DNA from: Acholoe squamosa
Taxonomy: Eukaryota > Annelida > Polychaeta > Phyllodocida > Polynoidae
Direction of reading: 5' to 3'
NCBI GenBank assembly: GCA_949317995.1
Contig: OX439044.1
Coordinates: 31,630,733-31,694,732 of the forward strand
Length of the DNA stretch: 64,000 nt
Shown: piece by piece, positions 47,572-62,500 of the stretch
Numbering within the stretch: the stretch's first letter is position 1
Layout: each line of letters starts with the position of its first letter
Notes under the pieces: model-generated
Told to the model about the DNA's origin: nothing
Databases searched by the model: none
The model's input: the letters and a program-made list of their open reading frames with translations, nothing else
Made by a program: the position numbers and the translations under genes

Positions 47572-50500
47572 CTGTAGGGACAATTAAAGGTGGGTGAGGG
47601 TTTAAGTATTTATGCTAGGATGTGTATTCTATGCCATCAGCCTACCTGTATGGCAATGGTTACTCAATGAAACGTTGAGCAAATTAACCAATCATGTCAA
47701 GTAATTCTGATCACATGTTATGAAGGTAAAATTGTAAGACCTAAAGCCCACTAACGGTCATGCAATCTACTGGATATAATTTTCGGAGATGTCACTCCTT
47801 GCCAGACTAAATGGGGATATATTGCGTTTCTGAGCAACTCTTTGCAGGAAACTGACATATTGGTCAATACAGAAATTCACGAGCATCATGAAAATGTGGC
47901 CAGATACCTTGTTACCTACCTAATAAGCCCAATGGAGGGTCTGTGCTGGAGGTGCCACCTGTAGGCTGTTTTGTGCACCCAGGGTGTCATGGTGGGGTCG
48001 TGCCACAGTACCTGTGCCTGGTTAGTGGTGTCCGAGCTCTGCCACAAGGCGTTAGCCAGGTCCTCACCAGGACCAGTGGTCGAATCTACCAGCTGTGTAT
48101 ATGGAATGTAAGGACGTGAGTGAGTAATAAATGTTTAAAGCCATCCCGACAGTTAAAGTCATATTCATGGCGAGAAAGCTACATTGCACAATTCAATTTT
48201 CTGAGATGAATGTATTGGTGCCTGCGTATTAAGGACCCTAAGTGTGCCACGCACACCGAGGGGATTGGAACAAAGAGGTATGGGGTATCGATATTTAAGT
48301 GGTCAGGGACGACTGTTGGTACAAATGCCCTTGGTCATGGTGATACACCAATGCAGTGTTCTTGAGTCTACACGTGTACTTGCCAGGATTGCATTAGAGC
48401 ACATGTTATGTATGCTAACCCCTCTGGTAGTGCATCAGTTCGCATGGTGAAACTTACATAGAGGTTGCTATTAAATCGAATAAACCCACCACAAAATCTC
48501 ATATTTTACTTGTAAGCACTAACGGTGCAAGTCGATAGAAATCATCATGCGTGACAAGTAGTCTGCTGAATTGTTTTTGATAGGTCATTAGATAGATATC
48601 CGTTGTGGCTGAACTAACCTTAATAGATAAGCCCTTCACACCCCCAATGTAGTAAGTGGGGTTAAAGTTGAGGTTGCCATGGCGCCACGTTACAATGTAG
48701 AACTTCCTATTGCTATGGTATCCAAACACAAATCCCACGTAGCCTTGGCCTTGGTCCGTGTTGACATACCAAGTACCATAGTAGTCCATAGCCCCCAATG
48801 CCTGCGGACCTGTTATCATGTCAAATAATTGTAACGTCAAATGTGACCATCACAGGAAAGATATGATTATTGTTATCATCAGACCTGTATTGCCAAATGT
48901 GACAATCGGGTTTTGGGAACGGTTATATGTATCACAATGTCAACGTCTTTGTCATAGCACAGCTGCCTAACCGAGGTCTTTGTCAAAGTACAAGGAATTT
49001 CATTACCAATATGTAGGCCTAAGAAGCACAGTGTGGCTACGTGTATATTCAAGAACCGTTGAAACAACATTTTAAATTGAGTTGTTCGAAATACATTACC
49101 GCGGTACACACATGGTGGTGCCATAGTTTTGGTGACACTGGCCTATACTACTTACACTTTGATGTAGCACGTAAGTAGTGTATGGAAATGTCGGTAAAAT
49201 TGTGGCTGTCATCACAACCTACCATTACATACCTACGGAGCCCTGGAGAAGACATCTGTTTTCTACATATTTTTATCTGAAGTTCGTTTTCGCAAGTTAA
49301 AATTCCGTTTTCGCAAGTTAAATTTCCGTTTTCGCAGGTTAAATTTTCGTTTTCGCAACTTTTATTTTCGTTTTCGCAACTTTTATTTTCGTTTTCGCAA
49401 CTTTTATTTTCGTTTTCACAACTTATATTTTTGTCTGCACAACTTGATAGCTTTTCTTTGTGCATAGTCAATCAATTGTGAATGTTAGGTTGCAGGAACA
49501 AAACATAAAGTTGCAGAAATGAAATGTTTACTTACAGAAACGAAATATAACTTGCGGAAACAAAAATAATACTCCTGGAAACAAAAATAATACTCCCGGA
49601 AACGAAAATAAAACTTGCGGAAACAAACTCTAGAAAAACGTAGGTAGAAAACAGATGTCCTTTCCAGGGCTCCGTACATACCATAAGACATATCGCAAGA
49701 CATGAAACACATCTTAAAGTTGGATATGTGATTTTTTTCTTCTCGTCAATTCGTTATAATGACCAAGAGGGTATGATACACTTGATTTTTTAATTCTTAC
49801 CTATCAGCATGGACGGCATATCGGTGACGGTCAGTTGTCGTACTTCCCGCCCACTGTGCTTGATCTCCCATGTGGGATCAGACGCGTTCACCAGGGAGGG
49901 ATACAGGACTACTGACGTATACGGCAACAATGACGTCACACTGACGGACTTGATGTAAGGACATACGTCATCCTTGTCAATGACGCCATCACCGTCAGAG
50001 TCTGTCGCGCATGCGTCACCAATTTGGTCGCCTGTGTGAATAGGGAATGATAAATTTTTGTGTTTATACATTTCCAAAGGGCACTTCTACACGATTCAGA
50101 ACGTTACATCATGTGAATTACGTTAATACTTTCTATGAATATTGCCACTGGATATCACAAGTCCTCACTATAATTATAGACTTTAGCAAAGATATAACTA
50201 CAGGTGTTGAACCTATATTGATGTGTTTAGACTCATTTCTACCGTCATATGCCCCTCATACACTTGCTATTTCCATGCATTTAATTTTCTTGTAAACAGG
50301 AAATTCAGTTTTTTATTTTGAGGAGTTACAATATGGTGTATGTGGTCTCTACTTACCATTGACATCTGCCTGGTCGGCATTGGACACGTAAGGGCAGTTA
50401 TCAACTGAATTGAGGACCCCATCCCCGTCTATATCAGTGTCACATGCATCACCTAAGTAGAAACAAGGGTCTTAAAGTATGAAATCTATTCATGATAAAA

Positions 50501-53500
50501 ACACAAATATTTTTAATCATATCAATTTCATGATTCACAATTTTCCTCCGTTATGGGAAAACTGGTGGAATTTACTCACACCTTAGGCCGGAGTGGAATA
50601 AATTGGACTATTTATTACCTTCATTGTCATTGTCTACATCAGACTGTTCAGCATTGGCAGAAATCCTACAGTTGTCATTGATGTCAGGGATACTGTCACC
50701 ATCACTGTAAGAGATAGATATGATATCTTGAGTTTATAAAACATGAATATAGGCTACCGGGTATCTTATTAACAGTTGATACGTTTAGAAATAATCGGGT
50801 GCTTGTAATAAAAGTTCTCGACTGCTAAATGTACTTGTATACTTACAAGACTATAGACTTTGATTGGAACTCGTTGAATAAACACGATCCCTCTAAGCTA
50901 CACATTAGCAGATGTAGTGTCCCACAGGCGTCCACCCTGCTGAACTCTGATTTTGTACTTCGATTCACTATAAAAAATTGCTTTGTTTTCTGGACCCAAT
51001 TGAAATGCATATTCCTGGCATTAGTAATACGTACGCGTCTACATTGGTGCCCCCAGGCGTGACACAGGCGTCTCCTACCCCGTTCTGGTCCACGTCCGTC
51101 TGGTCGTTGTTCACCGTTCTACAGTTATCACAGGCATCTCCATAGGCATCACTGTCCCCTGTGTTCTCCTGACCAGCATTAGCCACCAGGGGGCAGTTGT
51201 CAGAGCCATCGGCGACGCCTTTAAGAGAAGAGATCGACATTTTTTAGCCTGTAATTTCTGCTGCTCTCATATCTTTCGTCTCACTTCTGTTGTTTCTGAA
51301 TAGCTGAATACTTGAAATTACATTCAATGCCCATCGCCAATGTCGGGTGTTTAGAACAAAAGAGTACATGGTAAACTTCAGAAGAGACTCTCTACATCCC
51401 CGACCATGAAGTATTAAATCCTATCTCATCAATATTTCCCTGTGGTGAATCCCTCAAATAACTAGCAGTTGATCTGCTCTTGTCAGATTGCTGGCCATCG
51501 TTATGGCCTGTACATAAACGTCATTATAATGTTTCTCAGTTCACGTTTCTGACAGATTCTCCTCCTCACAGGTTCATTCCACTTACCATCATTATCATCG
51601 TCTGTGTCACAGACATCTCCTTGTCCATCTCCATCAGTGTCAAGTTGGTCAGCGTTAGCATTATTGACACAGTTGTCACACATGTCACCAACACCATCAC
51701 CGTCAGTGTCAGACTGGTTGTAGTTCACCACATACTGACAGTTGTCCTGTAAGGTGTTTGAGACATGAGAGATTATAAACATATTGAACATATTTTATCT
51801 CTGACAGCAAGACCACACTTAAAAAAGGGATCCCCAACTTTGTTGTTGTTGGACAAGTAGCAATCGAGTGCGTGATACTTCTCTAATAAAATTGTAGGAG
51901 AAGTTCAACACAGTATCCATTCATGAAAATGCCAAAATATTCAACCCTTTAGAATGGCAAGATGCTTTTAATTCTAGTTTTCAGTAAGTGTTATGTTGCA
52001 CCATGTCGGTGCCGGTAAGTTATAACCCAATGGCACTATTATGTAGCGCTTGTTATTAGTGGACCAACCTCATGAATAGGGATAAACATTTGTTACAATT
52101 AGACCTAGGCAAATTTGAAAAGAAATAGAAATTAATATTGTCAAAAATGTTGATGACTTACGGAGATGTCCATGACTGCATCGTCGTCATCATCTGGGTC
52201 ACAAAAGTCTGAGATGTGGTCCTGGTCATTGTCCTCTTGTCCAGAGTTAGAAATAAACTCACACTCATCCTGTAACAGTAACAGCAGAGTTAGAGATAAA
52301 CTCACACTTATACTGTAACAGTAACAGCAGAGTTAGAGATAAACTCACACTCATCCTGTAACAGTAACAACAGAGTTAGAGATAAACTCACACTTATACT
52401 GTAACAGTAACAGCAGAGTTAGAGATACTCTCACACCCATCCGGTAACAGCAACAACAGAGTTAGAGATAAACTCACACTCATCCTGTAACAATAAGAGC
52501 CATGTTTGAGATACTCTCACACCCATCGTGTAACAGTAACAACAGAGTTAGAGATAAACTCACACTCATCCTGTAACAATAAGAGTCATGTTTGAGATAC
52601 TCTCACACCCATCCTGTAACAGTAACAACAGAGTTAGAGATAAACTCACACTCATCCTGTAACAATAAGAGCAGACTTAGAGATACTCTCACACCCATCC
52701 TGTGACAGTAACAGCAGAGTTAGAGATACTCTTACACCCATCCTGTAACAGTAACAACAGAGTTAGAGATAAACTAACACTCATCCTGCAACAATAAGAG
52801 CCGTGTTTGAGATACTCTCACACCCATCCTGTAACAGTAACAACAGAGTTAGAGATAAACTCACACTCATCCTGTAACAATAAGAGCAGACTTAGAGATA
52901 CTCTCACACCCATCCTGTGACAGTAACAACAGAGTTAGAGATAAACTCACACTCATCCTGTAACAATAAGAGCAGACTTAGAGATAATCTCACACCCATC
53001 CTGTAACAGTAACAACAGAGTTAGAGATAAACTAACACTCATCCTGCAACAATAAGAGCCGTGTTTGAGATACTCTCACACACATCCTGTAAAAGTACCA
53101 ACAGAGTTAGAGATAAACTCACACTCATCCTGTAACTAGAGAGGCCAGCCGTTTGGCCAACTCTCGCCACCATAATATGTGTAACAGTGCTAAAAGACTT
53201 AACATTAAACATGCCCTGGACTATCTATAATGGATGTATGGTTATTATAGTATATCAGTAGTAAGGAGGGGTCTAAATCTTCATGATCAAGTGATATTCC
53301 AATTGTTTCTCTCAATTAATATAGCTATTATTAGTGTGGGAAAATTGCTAACACTAAGAATCTCTCTGTGACCTGGGACGGTTTTTCTGGTAGGATTAAG
53401 GTGCATCTAGCTAACCATTATAGGGCACCCCCCTTGAACCACCATCAATAGATAGGCCAACATAAGACCTGCTATATAGCAATATGTATTGCCTGATTTT

Positions 53501-56500
53501 TGGGAGAGGGGTGTGTTTGTAGTGGTATTTAATTGCAAAATATTTATGTTCATGAGACATCGGTGGTGCCATAGAACTATAGCATTGCTAGCTGGCTTGG
53601 GTATTTATGTCATATGTCTGCAGTAGGGGTCAGCACCTCATTACCCTTGATCAAAAGAATACAGCTGATTGCTTATATTTGACTTGAGGATTTCCTACTG
53701 TAACAATAAGAGCAGTGTTTGAGATACTCTCACACTCATCCTGTAACAGTAACAACAGACTTAAGAGATAATCTCACACTCATCCTGTAAAAGAAACAAC
53801 CTAGTCAGAGACGGTGATATCAGAGTGAGAGATAGTATTATTTTATCCTTTCCAAATAAACACTTACCCTTTTACAGCCAGGCTCTATACAGTGTTGGGC
53901 AACAGTAGGCAGACCATCCATATCAGGATCTGCTCCACACTTCCTGCCATCACCTGCCATACCCATGGGGCACTACCAGGCAAGGGACACAATACACAAT
54001 ATTAAACATAATCATAATGAACAGATCAAATTCAAAAAGGAGAGGGGTGCTTATGTACATTACTCGAAGGGAAAACATACATATCTCAATGGAATCAAAA
54101 CTGAATTTACACATTCATTATGTCCTCCCAATTCAACGTAGTGGGTGATGTGTTCATTTAAAAGAAGGATTTGGGTCTTAGCAGCTTCAATTATTTGCTT
54201 GTGTGAGTGACTACTGATACCAATCTAACAACATTCCTAGTCATTATATGAATTATTAGTTGTACTGGCCCCCAACACTATATACACAAGTGCAACAATG
54301 TGGTATGCAAAGGTAGGCAAACTTATATGCACTTCATTAGAGAATGTTTAGATATTGATAGCTATGTGTACAGGACTCACCTCACACCTGTAGACTCCAG
54401 GTCCTACATAGACACACATGGTGTCATCACCACAGTCGTGTTTACCTGTAGTACAGGCATTGTCTACATAACAGCCGTACAGGGAGCTGCCCATGTAACC
54501 CTTGTTACAGAACCCACACGTGTAGTTACCCTACAGGGGAAACGTTTACATGGATATTCAATGTCAAATACAATATTTGAGATTTCAACATTTTTTGAAA
54601 GGCAAATCTCTGGCTGAAAATGCATTCTTTTGCTATGAAATGATATTAGGTGTTACATGTCATGCAATCAGTATTATTGTGAATAGAACGAAAGATTACT
54701 GTGATTTCTTTATCGATTTCACTTTTTGGGCATTATATGTTGTATTCAAGACACGCTAGCACAGCTTATCCCATACTCGCATATAAGCCGCACCTCATAC
54801 TGGAAGTCCCACGGTACTATTTATAATGGATATACTCACGGCTGTGTTGATGCAGGCAGCGTTGGCATCACAGGTATGGACTCCAGTATTACATTCATCA
54901 ATATCAACACAAGTCTGAAAAAAAACCCACACACATTGAAGTTAAAATAGCAAAAAAACCCAACAAAAACAGACAAAGCGGACATTTATACCATAGTGGG
55001 CACAGAGAACATTTTTGCTATGGGTCAACATGCATGAGTTTGGTCCAATAAATGCTGGCTACCGTGAAGGAGACCCGTTCGTAGCTACATCTAAGTACTC
55101 GGACTCCTACAATTCAATGAATTGTATAAACAATGGAGCCCCTCATGTCAGAGCAAGAATAAGACGCGATGCTTCTTTTATAATGCATTAGGTGCCCAGA
55201 TGACCCCCCCCCCCGCCACCCAAATGAGTAGCCGGTTAAGCACCAAGACCATACTGGAGAGCAATAGTTTACTATGGACCCTTGAGGCTCATACTGATAA
55301 CAGTACTCACCTGCTGGTTAAGAGCCGCATGCTGGGTGTTACCAAACTCAAACACCCTGAGGATCTGGTTGTGACCCAGGGCATCCTCCAGGGTACCCGT
55401 GTAGCCGGCAGGGCAGTGTAGACACTGGTAGCCGGGGATGGTGTTCACACACCGGCCGTTCCAACACGGATTGTATAATGTACACTGTCAGAGAAAAATG
55501 CTCATTTATAATGTTATAATAGCCGCATTATGCCTTCATATATATTATGCCCATTTGACAGTATAACGCACTATTGGGACATAAAGGAACTCGCCAATAG
55601 TGTGTTCAAGCATAATGCCTTGGCTTAGTGCAATTGGAAATAATTCACAAAGTGACAGGTGACACTAAATCTAAGTAGATAGCAAATTCTCCCTGAATTC
55701 TATTAGGTATAACTCTAATGTAGTCCCATACAATGATGCTATGCAAAACAACGCCTATTTTCATATACTACTATCCCGTGAATGTACCTATTCCCAAATG
55801 CAGGGAACTGGAGTGTTTTTAATTCATCTCGTCTGCGGACTACCATTACCATTCTGTTTTCACTCACCTCATCTACATCAGTGCAGGTGACTCCATTTCC
55901 AACAAAGCCTGTTGGGCACTCCCCACACACATAGGACGAACCATCAGGAGCCGTGTTAATACATTGTACACCGGCGGCACACGGCGAGGTAGATGCCATA
56001 CAGGCACACTAATAAACACAAAACAGAATACTAGTAGTGTCTACCTTTGTGTTAAGACTTAATGATTGAGTGAGTAATAGTTGTTTAACGCCCTAGTACA
56101 ATTAAAACAGCCTTTGAGAGATGAACATAATACATTTTAGCACATCCTCGCCCCCTCAAGTCCCCCCTTGCCTTACCTGACTGGCATCTGTACAGGAGTC
56201 ACACCCTGATCCTCCAGTACCCTGGGTGATGGAGTCCCAGGGGCAGGCCTCACACCTGTCCTTCATGGTACTGGAGAAGTAACCCTTAGCACAGTTATCA
56301 CAACTGGAGGCAGCTGAAGCGTTCTGGTAGGTACCCGGCCGACACAACTCACAAGTCGCTGTAAATGTGAAAGAAGGGATGACTGGTTTTATCTTCATGC
56401 AATAAGAGTGATTAATGCATATTATTTGTCCAAATTGTGTATAATTATTAGTTTTAGGCCATCCACATTGGTCCTTGAATTCTAATCTGGTGGCAATAGC

Positions 56501-59500
56501 AATATGCTCGAAAATTCTAAATGTAATTTAGACAGTAAATGTCTAAGCCCTAGGCTTTCTTTTTATAGGAATTTTGCAATTGCGGTATCATTACATGGAC
56601 CCCATAGTGCCAATGGGGTCTAATGTGGCCTGGGATAGGCGCGTCATGACGACGAACAGAAAAGGGAAACACTCACCCTTTAGTCCATCAGAGTAGGTGC
56701 CAGGACCGCACATTGTACGGATACCTCCCTGACAGGCGTGCCCTGTCTCACATGCCGTACAATAGTCACATGTGGTGACGGTGACGTTGTTCACTGATGA
56801 CGTAACACACGTCTGTGCGTCAGGACACCAGGTGGCGTTACAGGTAGAGTACCGATAGGCCATGCACGGGGTGGCATATCCGTCCTTACACGTCTGAAAA
56901 TACGATATTTCTCATTTTGATAAGGGCAGCTTTTTAACAAAATATGTTCGATGTTTCTAGACCTTCTAGGGAAGGGACAAAATTATTTTGACTGCTTGCT
57001 CGAAGAAGGAGGGGTGCAAAGTAATTCTAACCCTTCTGGAAGCAACTTCTTTTATCTTAAGTGAATGCTTTTAGTTTCTTTCACAGCTCTTAACTTAGAG
57101 GCAGGATAGAATATGTAATTTACACCCATAGTGTGATGTTATGTATAGGTACATGTGTGGCGGCACTGTAATGAAATTGGTTGAGAGAAAGCACTAACAG
57201 AATGTGACTCACCCAGCCGTTAGGGCATGTGGTACATTCAGAGGCAGCACCAAAGGAGTGTTCTGTTGGGTTATTAACTGTACAGGTAGAATTATCTGTA
57301 CAGCGTCCACAAGGACGCCGCTCTCCATCACCTGTACAGTACCATGACGTCTCACACCGCTCACATGACGTCTTATCTGCAATATAGATAAGTCCTTATT
57401 ATGGCTTATAGGGAACTTGGAAATACGCCTATTATTTGGCACTTACTGATGTTGAGTTGGCCTACTGTATCCCCTACTATTAAAAGGCAGTAGAATTTGG
57501 ATTAATTCTTTGCAAAATATGACTTTTTTCTTTTATTCATTTCGAATAATACTCGAAAACATTGTTTTCAGTGCCATTACAGTATGGTACCATGGATTTC
57601 TAGGAAGTTCCCCAGCCAGTCACATCCACGCACAGTTCATTTTTCAATACTTTTGAAAGTCGATTAAAGTGAGATAATTGAAAATACTCACAATAGGTTT
57701 TCTCAGCCTGTGTGCATCCAACAAAGTCAATCCTCATGGCGATCCGATTAGACCATGTCCGAGGGTTAATACGGATATACTGACCCAGGATGACGGGGTC
57801 AAGGGTCATCGTCATGGTCGTGTTCACGTCGTAGTTCCCCTCAAAGTCCTGCATGGAGATCATGGGTAACATGGTGGTGTTTTGTTAGTGAATGGCAGCC
57901 AACCTTACTTATCACAAATATAATTATTTATCAAAATAATGGCGCTCATATCTATATAGGGTCAATTCTCACGAAAATGGAGCACAGGCTCACTATACCT
58001 TTCCCCATCAATGTACACTTAACAGGGGGTCTAACTGCTCTATTGTTTATACATTCACATTGCTGCTAACATTATCATACCATGGGTACCCACTTTTGCC
58101 CATGTAGTGACCTAATCTATGCCAATAACAGGGTAAAATGAGGATATTTCAAAGGTTTTTAACTAAAAAAATATAAGTAAAACACATTAGGTGATTTATT
58201 TGAGGTACAATTAGGTCCATAATAACTCTTTTCATATGGACTATTGTAGAATTGAAAAATGAACATTTTGACACCATCAGAGCTCATTTTCAATTATTTT
58301 TTTGTTATTTATAAGGACAAATGTAGTTGTGTAACATTTGCATCACCATACATAGGTACACTAGAATGAGTATAATGTCAAGGAGAAAATCCTCTTGGGA
58401 TATATAAATGTCTCAGTTTTTATGGCTCAATTGGGGGCAATATAATATTGATATAAAATATATCGAACATGCACATGTCAATGACATATAGGACTGACAA
58501 GCATGTGGTGTATCCCTTAGCATCACCGTACATAGGTACATTGAATCATTGATTAAAGGAGAGTAATTAATATTTAGTAAATTATTTTATAACATGTTAA
58601 TATATGTGGTCCAGGGAATATCCATGCAAAATATTGTCATAACTGGATGAATACGTTGCAACCTATTGGGAAAAATCATGGAAATATCACTGTACATAGG
58701 TACATCACCATGTATAGGTCCATGATTGAAACCTATGCCACGGAATGATAGAAATAGCTAATGCTATCTATAAACCTGTTGATATACTTCAATTGACTAA
58801 GGATGAATACTATGGACCAGTTACAATACCAGAAATCAATAAATTTGTGAAGATAATGACTGCAATGCATAGATATCACCGTACGTAGGTACATCACCAT
58901 ACGTAGGTCCAGCTCCATAAGTGGGTATAATTAATTGCAGCATAATCTAATCTTATCATAGATATAAATGATAAAGATCCCTAGCCAACATGTTGTTATG
59001 ACTGTATGAACAAAATATATCAGTTTTCTTGCAAATAATTCTATTTTATAGCAACCCATGTAATTTGTTCAAATGCAAGATTCATCACCATACATAGGTC
59101 CACCAGTTTTCTTCCTAAAACTGTCATAAAATCTTTAATTTTCATAGTTAGTTTTCCCAATTTTGTGAGTAATTAAGATTATATGCTGCCTTTCAGCCCA
59201 CAAGAAATACAAAACATCTGAGCAGTTCAGATTTTTTCTCCTCCACGGCCATGTGCTCCATTTTCATGAGAATTGACCATTATTATTAATCGCTCATAGA
59301 CATTTAAAGCTAACTCTTTCAGCCTATGGGCGGCAAAATGTTTCGATTCAATTTGTCATGTTTTACCAGATTTTGACCATATCGATATTTCAGGAGTGTA
59401 TCACCCCCGTAATCTTGAATCATGACGTACCGAGACGCCGCTGCCATTGACGTAGGTGGTGAAGGTGACGCCGTCAACACTGTACAGGATCCGGAAGGTC

Positions 59501-62500
59501 GTCACCCATCCGTCAACGGCTCCCTGCGTCTTGACGAATTTAAACCTGTATGGGGACGTCAGGTTGACGGATATCCACTGTGACGTATCCTGTGTTTCAG
59601 GGATCCAACCTGGAAATATTTATCAAATAGACTATAAATAAATGAATACCTCTCTGTATCCGAGAATGTGAGTACCAGACTCTGCCCCGCTCTCGTAATC
59701 TTGAATTAAAGATAACGCTGGGCAGAAATAGGAGACATCAGCCATTACAAAGATGGATAAGGAAGATATATCGGGCTATCTTCCTTTACCATTCTCGCAT
59801 TTCTGCAAAAAAAAAAAAAAAAAAAATCCATGAAAACTCACAAATTTTCAGAAGTTGCCCTATGGCATATGGTCTTAGCATAGCGCAAACCATTAATTTC
59901 TCCCCCAATTTGGTGAGATAAGGTGAGCTTCTAAACCTGGCAGAGAATTAAGAGAGATTTAGGCCAATTTTTTTTTTTTTTTATTTTCAGTGAAAATCTA
60001 CTTTAGTTTTTTCATGAAGATCAAGATGATGCCAACGATTTTTATCTATTTTGGCACATTCTGGACTAAAATATTGGTTGCCATAGCAACAGACACACTG
60101 AAAACAGTGATTTTGCATATATCTGGTTGTCATGGATACCAAATTTTGTGACCATTTTGTTTGAAAAACCTGAAAATATCCAAAATTTTCTACAATATGG
60201 TCTTAATTTCATCTCAATTGGTAAAGGAAGTCCTGGGATATTCATGTTCAAAGTTCAATAAACTCACCATTTTTTAGAATATATATGCTGCATTATCACT
60301 ATAATATCTCCCTTTTCAAGATAGATACAGGCGATTGAGATTCCACAATTTTCTGTTCATATGCCTACCTCATACCATCACTACTTGGCTTCTAGTAGGA
60401 ATGTCAAAATGATTCCAACAGTTTTTGAAAGATAATGACACTTGCTAGAGGCTGAAAATCAGCTTAAAATACCTTGGTAAAGGAAGAATTAAGGATAGGC
60501 TATAGGGAACCCTCTTGGCTTAGAATCTGGCTTCCTAAAGAGAATAACTCTAAGGTTGTTCACATGGGATCAATGGAATAGTCATTGGAATACAATACCG
60601 TGAAGGCAATGCTTATCTCTAGTGCTGAAATATAGAGGACTCACCAACCGAGTTGATCCTTCCCCTGCCCGGCCAGTAGCCGTAGATGTAGGAGGACGAG
60701 GACACCTTGTCATCCAGGATGTAGCCTTGCTCCATACCAGCATTTCTCTCACATTCTATATAAGGAGAAATATGCCATACTTGGTATTGCAAAAAAGCTT
60801 CACATTTCAATGTCAAAGATACCAAAACAATCAGTATATAACAAATGCCGTTTTTACCTTCGTCGTTTGTCTAGAGCAGGACAGTGTCAACCTTCCTCAA
60901 TTCTTTTATTTGAAACCAAATGTACCGTATGACAGTAGCAATTCTATGGGCAAATTGTAGTGGGAAATCGTTAATATAGTCAATTAGGTCTTGAGTGTGA
61001 AACCAAAAGACCTACTGGTTCAACTATCCACTTTTAATAAAGATTTCCAATCTAAAAGACAATTAAGTAACAATATCAAAAACCCAGATCTATAACACCC
61101 CACATACCATAATCATAAATGAAGTATTTGGGTATCCTAAGGGTGAGGTTGCCATTGGTGTCATCCACGATAACATTGTGTGTGATGGGCTGGAGGAGGA
61201 CGTCCAGCAGACAGCTGTTCTTTAAGGTGATACGCACACTGCCAGTATCACCACGTAGTGGAGAACCTCCATCCAGGGCGAGCACGTTAACCACTACAGT
61301 GGAGGACTCCACGTAGACGACGTCATAGATGTAGAGCAGCATAGAGTCGTTGTACCGAGACAGCTCTGGTCTGAAATCAAACCCAGTTTCATTGATAATT
61401 TTGAACAGTTTATCCAATTTCATTTTAAGCCCACTTAAAAGGGTCTATATCTCCTCTTTCCTATCCTCTCGGATGTGTGTGGTGCACATATGCGCGGGCA
61501 CGAACACATTCCTTTGTGAAAATGTGTAATATAGTTCTCACCATGAATATGACCTTAGCTGTCGAAATGGCGCCAAACATCTATTACTCACTCACTCACT
61601 CACTCACTCATTTAATGCCTCTTCTTTTTGCAAACTATAACTAGTGTACACTGTTGGTGTCAGCACAGCGGCATCTGCCTTCAGTGCTGAACGTCTCAAT
61701 TAACCTTCCAAAATGGACCTTTATTCTGATTAGTATTAGTGCTGAGTGATATGGTAATTGATATTGTAGAATCAGAAAACTCACGATATAGTAGTGGCAG
61801 AGGCGTGGTAGGAGACGGCCCCGTTGGCCCCACTGTCGGCGTCCGTAGCGTTAAGGGTGAGGAGGGCGTCAACCTGCAGGGTGGGACTAGGGGTGAGGTC
61901 CCAGGCAGTCTGATCTAGGATGGGGCAGTTATCATTCACGTCAGAAACCAGCACCTGGAGGAAATCATCACATAAGAATTTAGTGTAGAACTAAACTTAA
62001 CTCAAAATGATGAGTTTAACATTTGGGAGGTGGGATTAGAATGAAATACATGACTTGGGCAATGATTTTCAAGTTGAAAAAAAACAAGTTAAACCTGAAC
62101 ATAGAAGGTCATTGTGTTTCATGTTTGACAGGGTAGTTAACCGAGGAGAGGTATTTGACCAAAAACTTGTTAAAGCACTGCACTTACCCTGACGACAATC
62201 TGGCCAGTGAGGTCTGGGGAGGCGTTGGTGTCTACCACGGTCATGATGACCACATAGCGCTGTGCTACCTCATAGTCCACTGCAGTCTTCAGTGTGAAAA
62301 GTCCAGTCTGGGAAGCCGTAGTCACTGTGGATGTACCCACTAGGTTGGGCTCAGGGATCGGTATAGAACTGCTGTTACATTCTATAAAACGAAGGAACAG
62401 TACATTTTCTTTAGAATATTATATATAGAATAGATGTGAACGTTACCTCAGGTATTCAATTTTTCAATTGGATTTTCCTAAAGGATGTACTTCATCAAAA

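Noticed and set aside
49148..49471. ORF with seven-residue CENENKS repeats
   Set aside because: It is the translated 21-bp minisatellite inside the foldback element at 49234-49676.
52262..53140. CRISPR-like array
   Set aside because: The 43-bp units are contiguous with no unique spacers; it is a eukaryotic minisatellite.
58343..59108. CRISPR-like direct repeats with spacers
   Set aside because: Spacing is irregular, the repeats are diverged and lie inside a TIR element in an animal intron.
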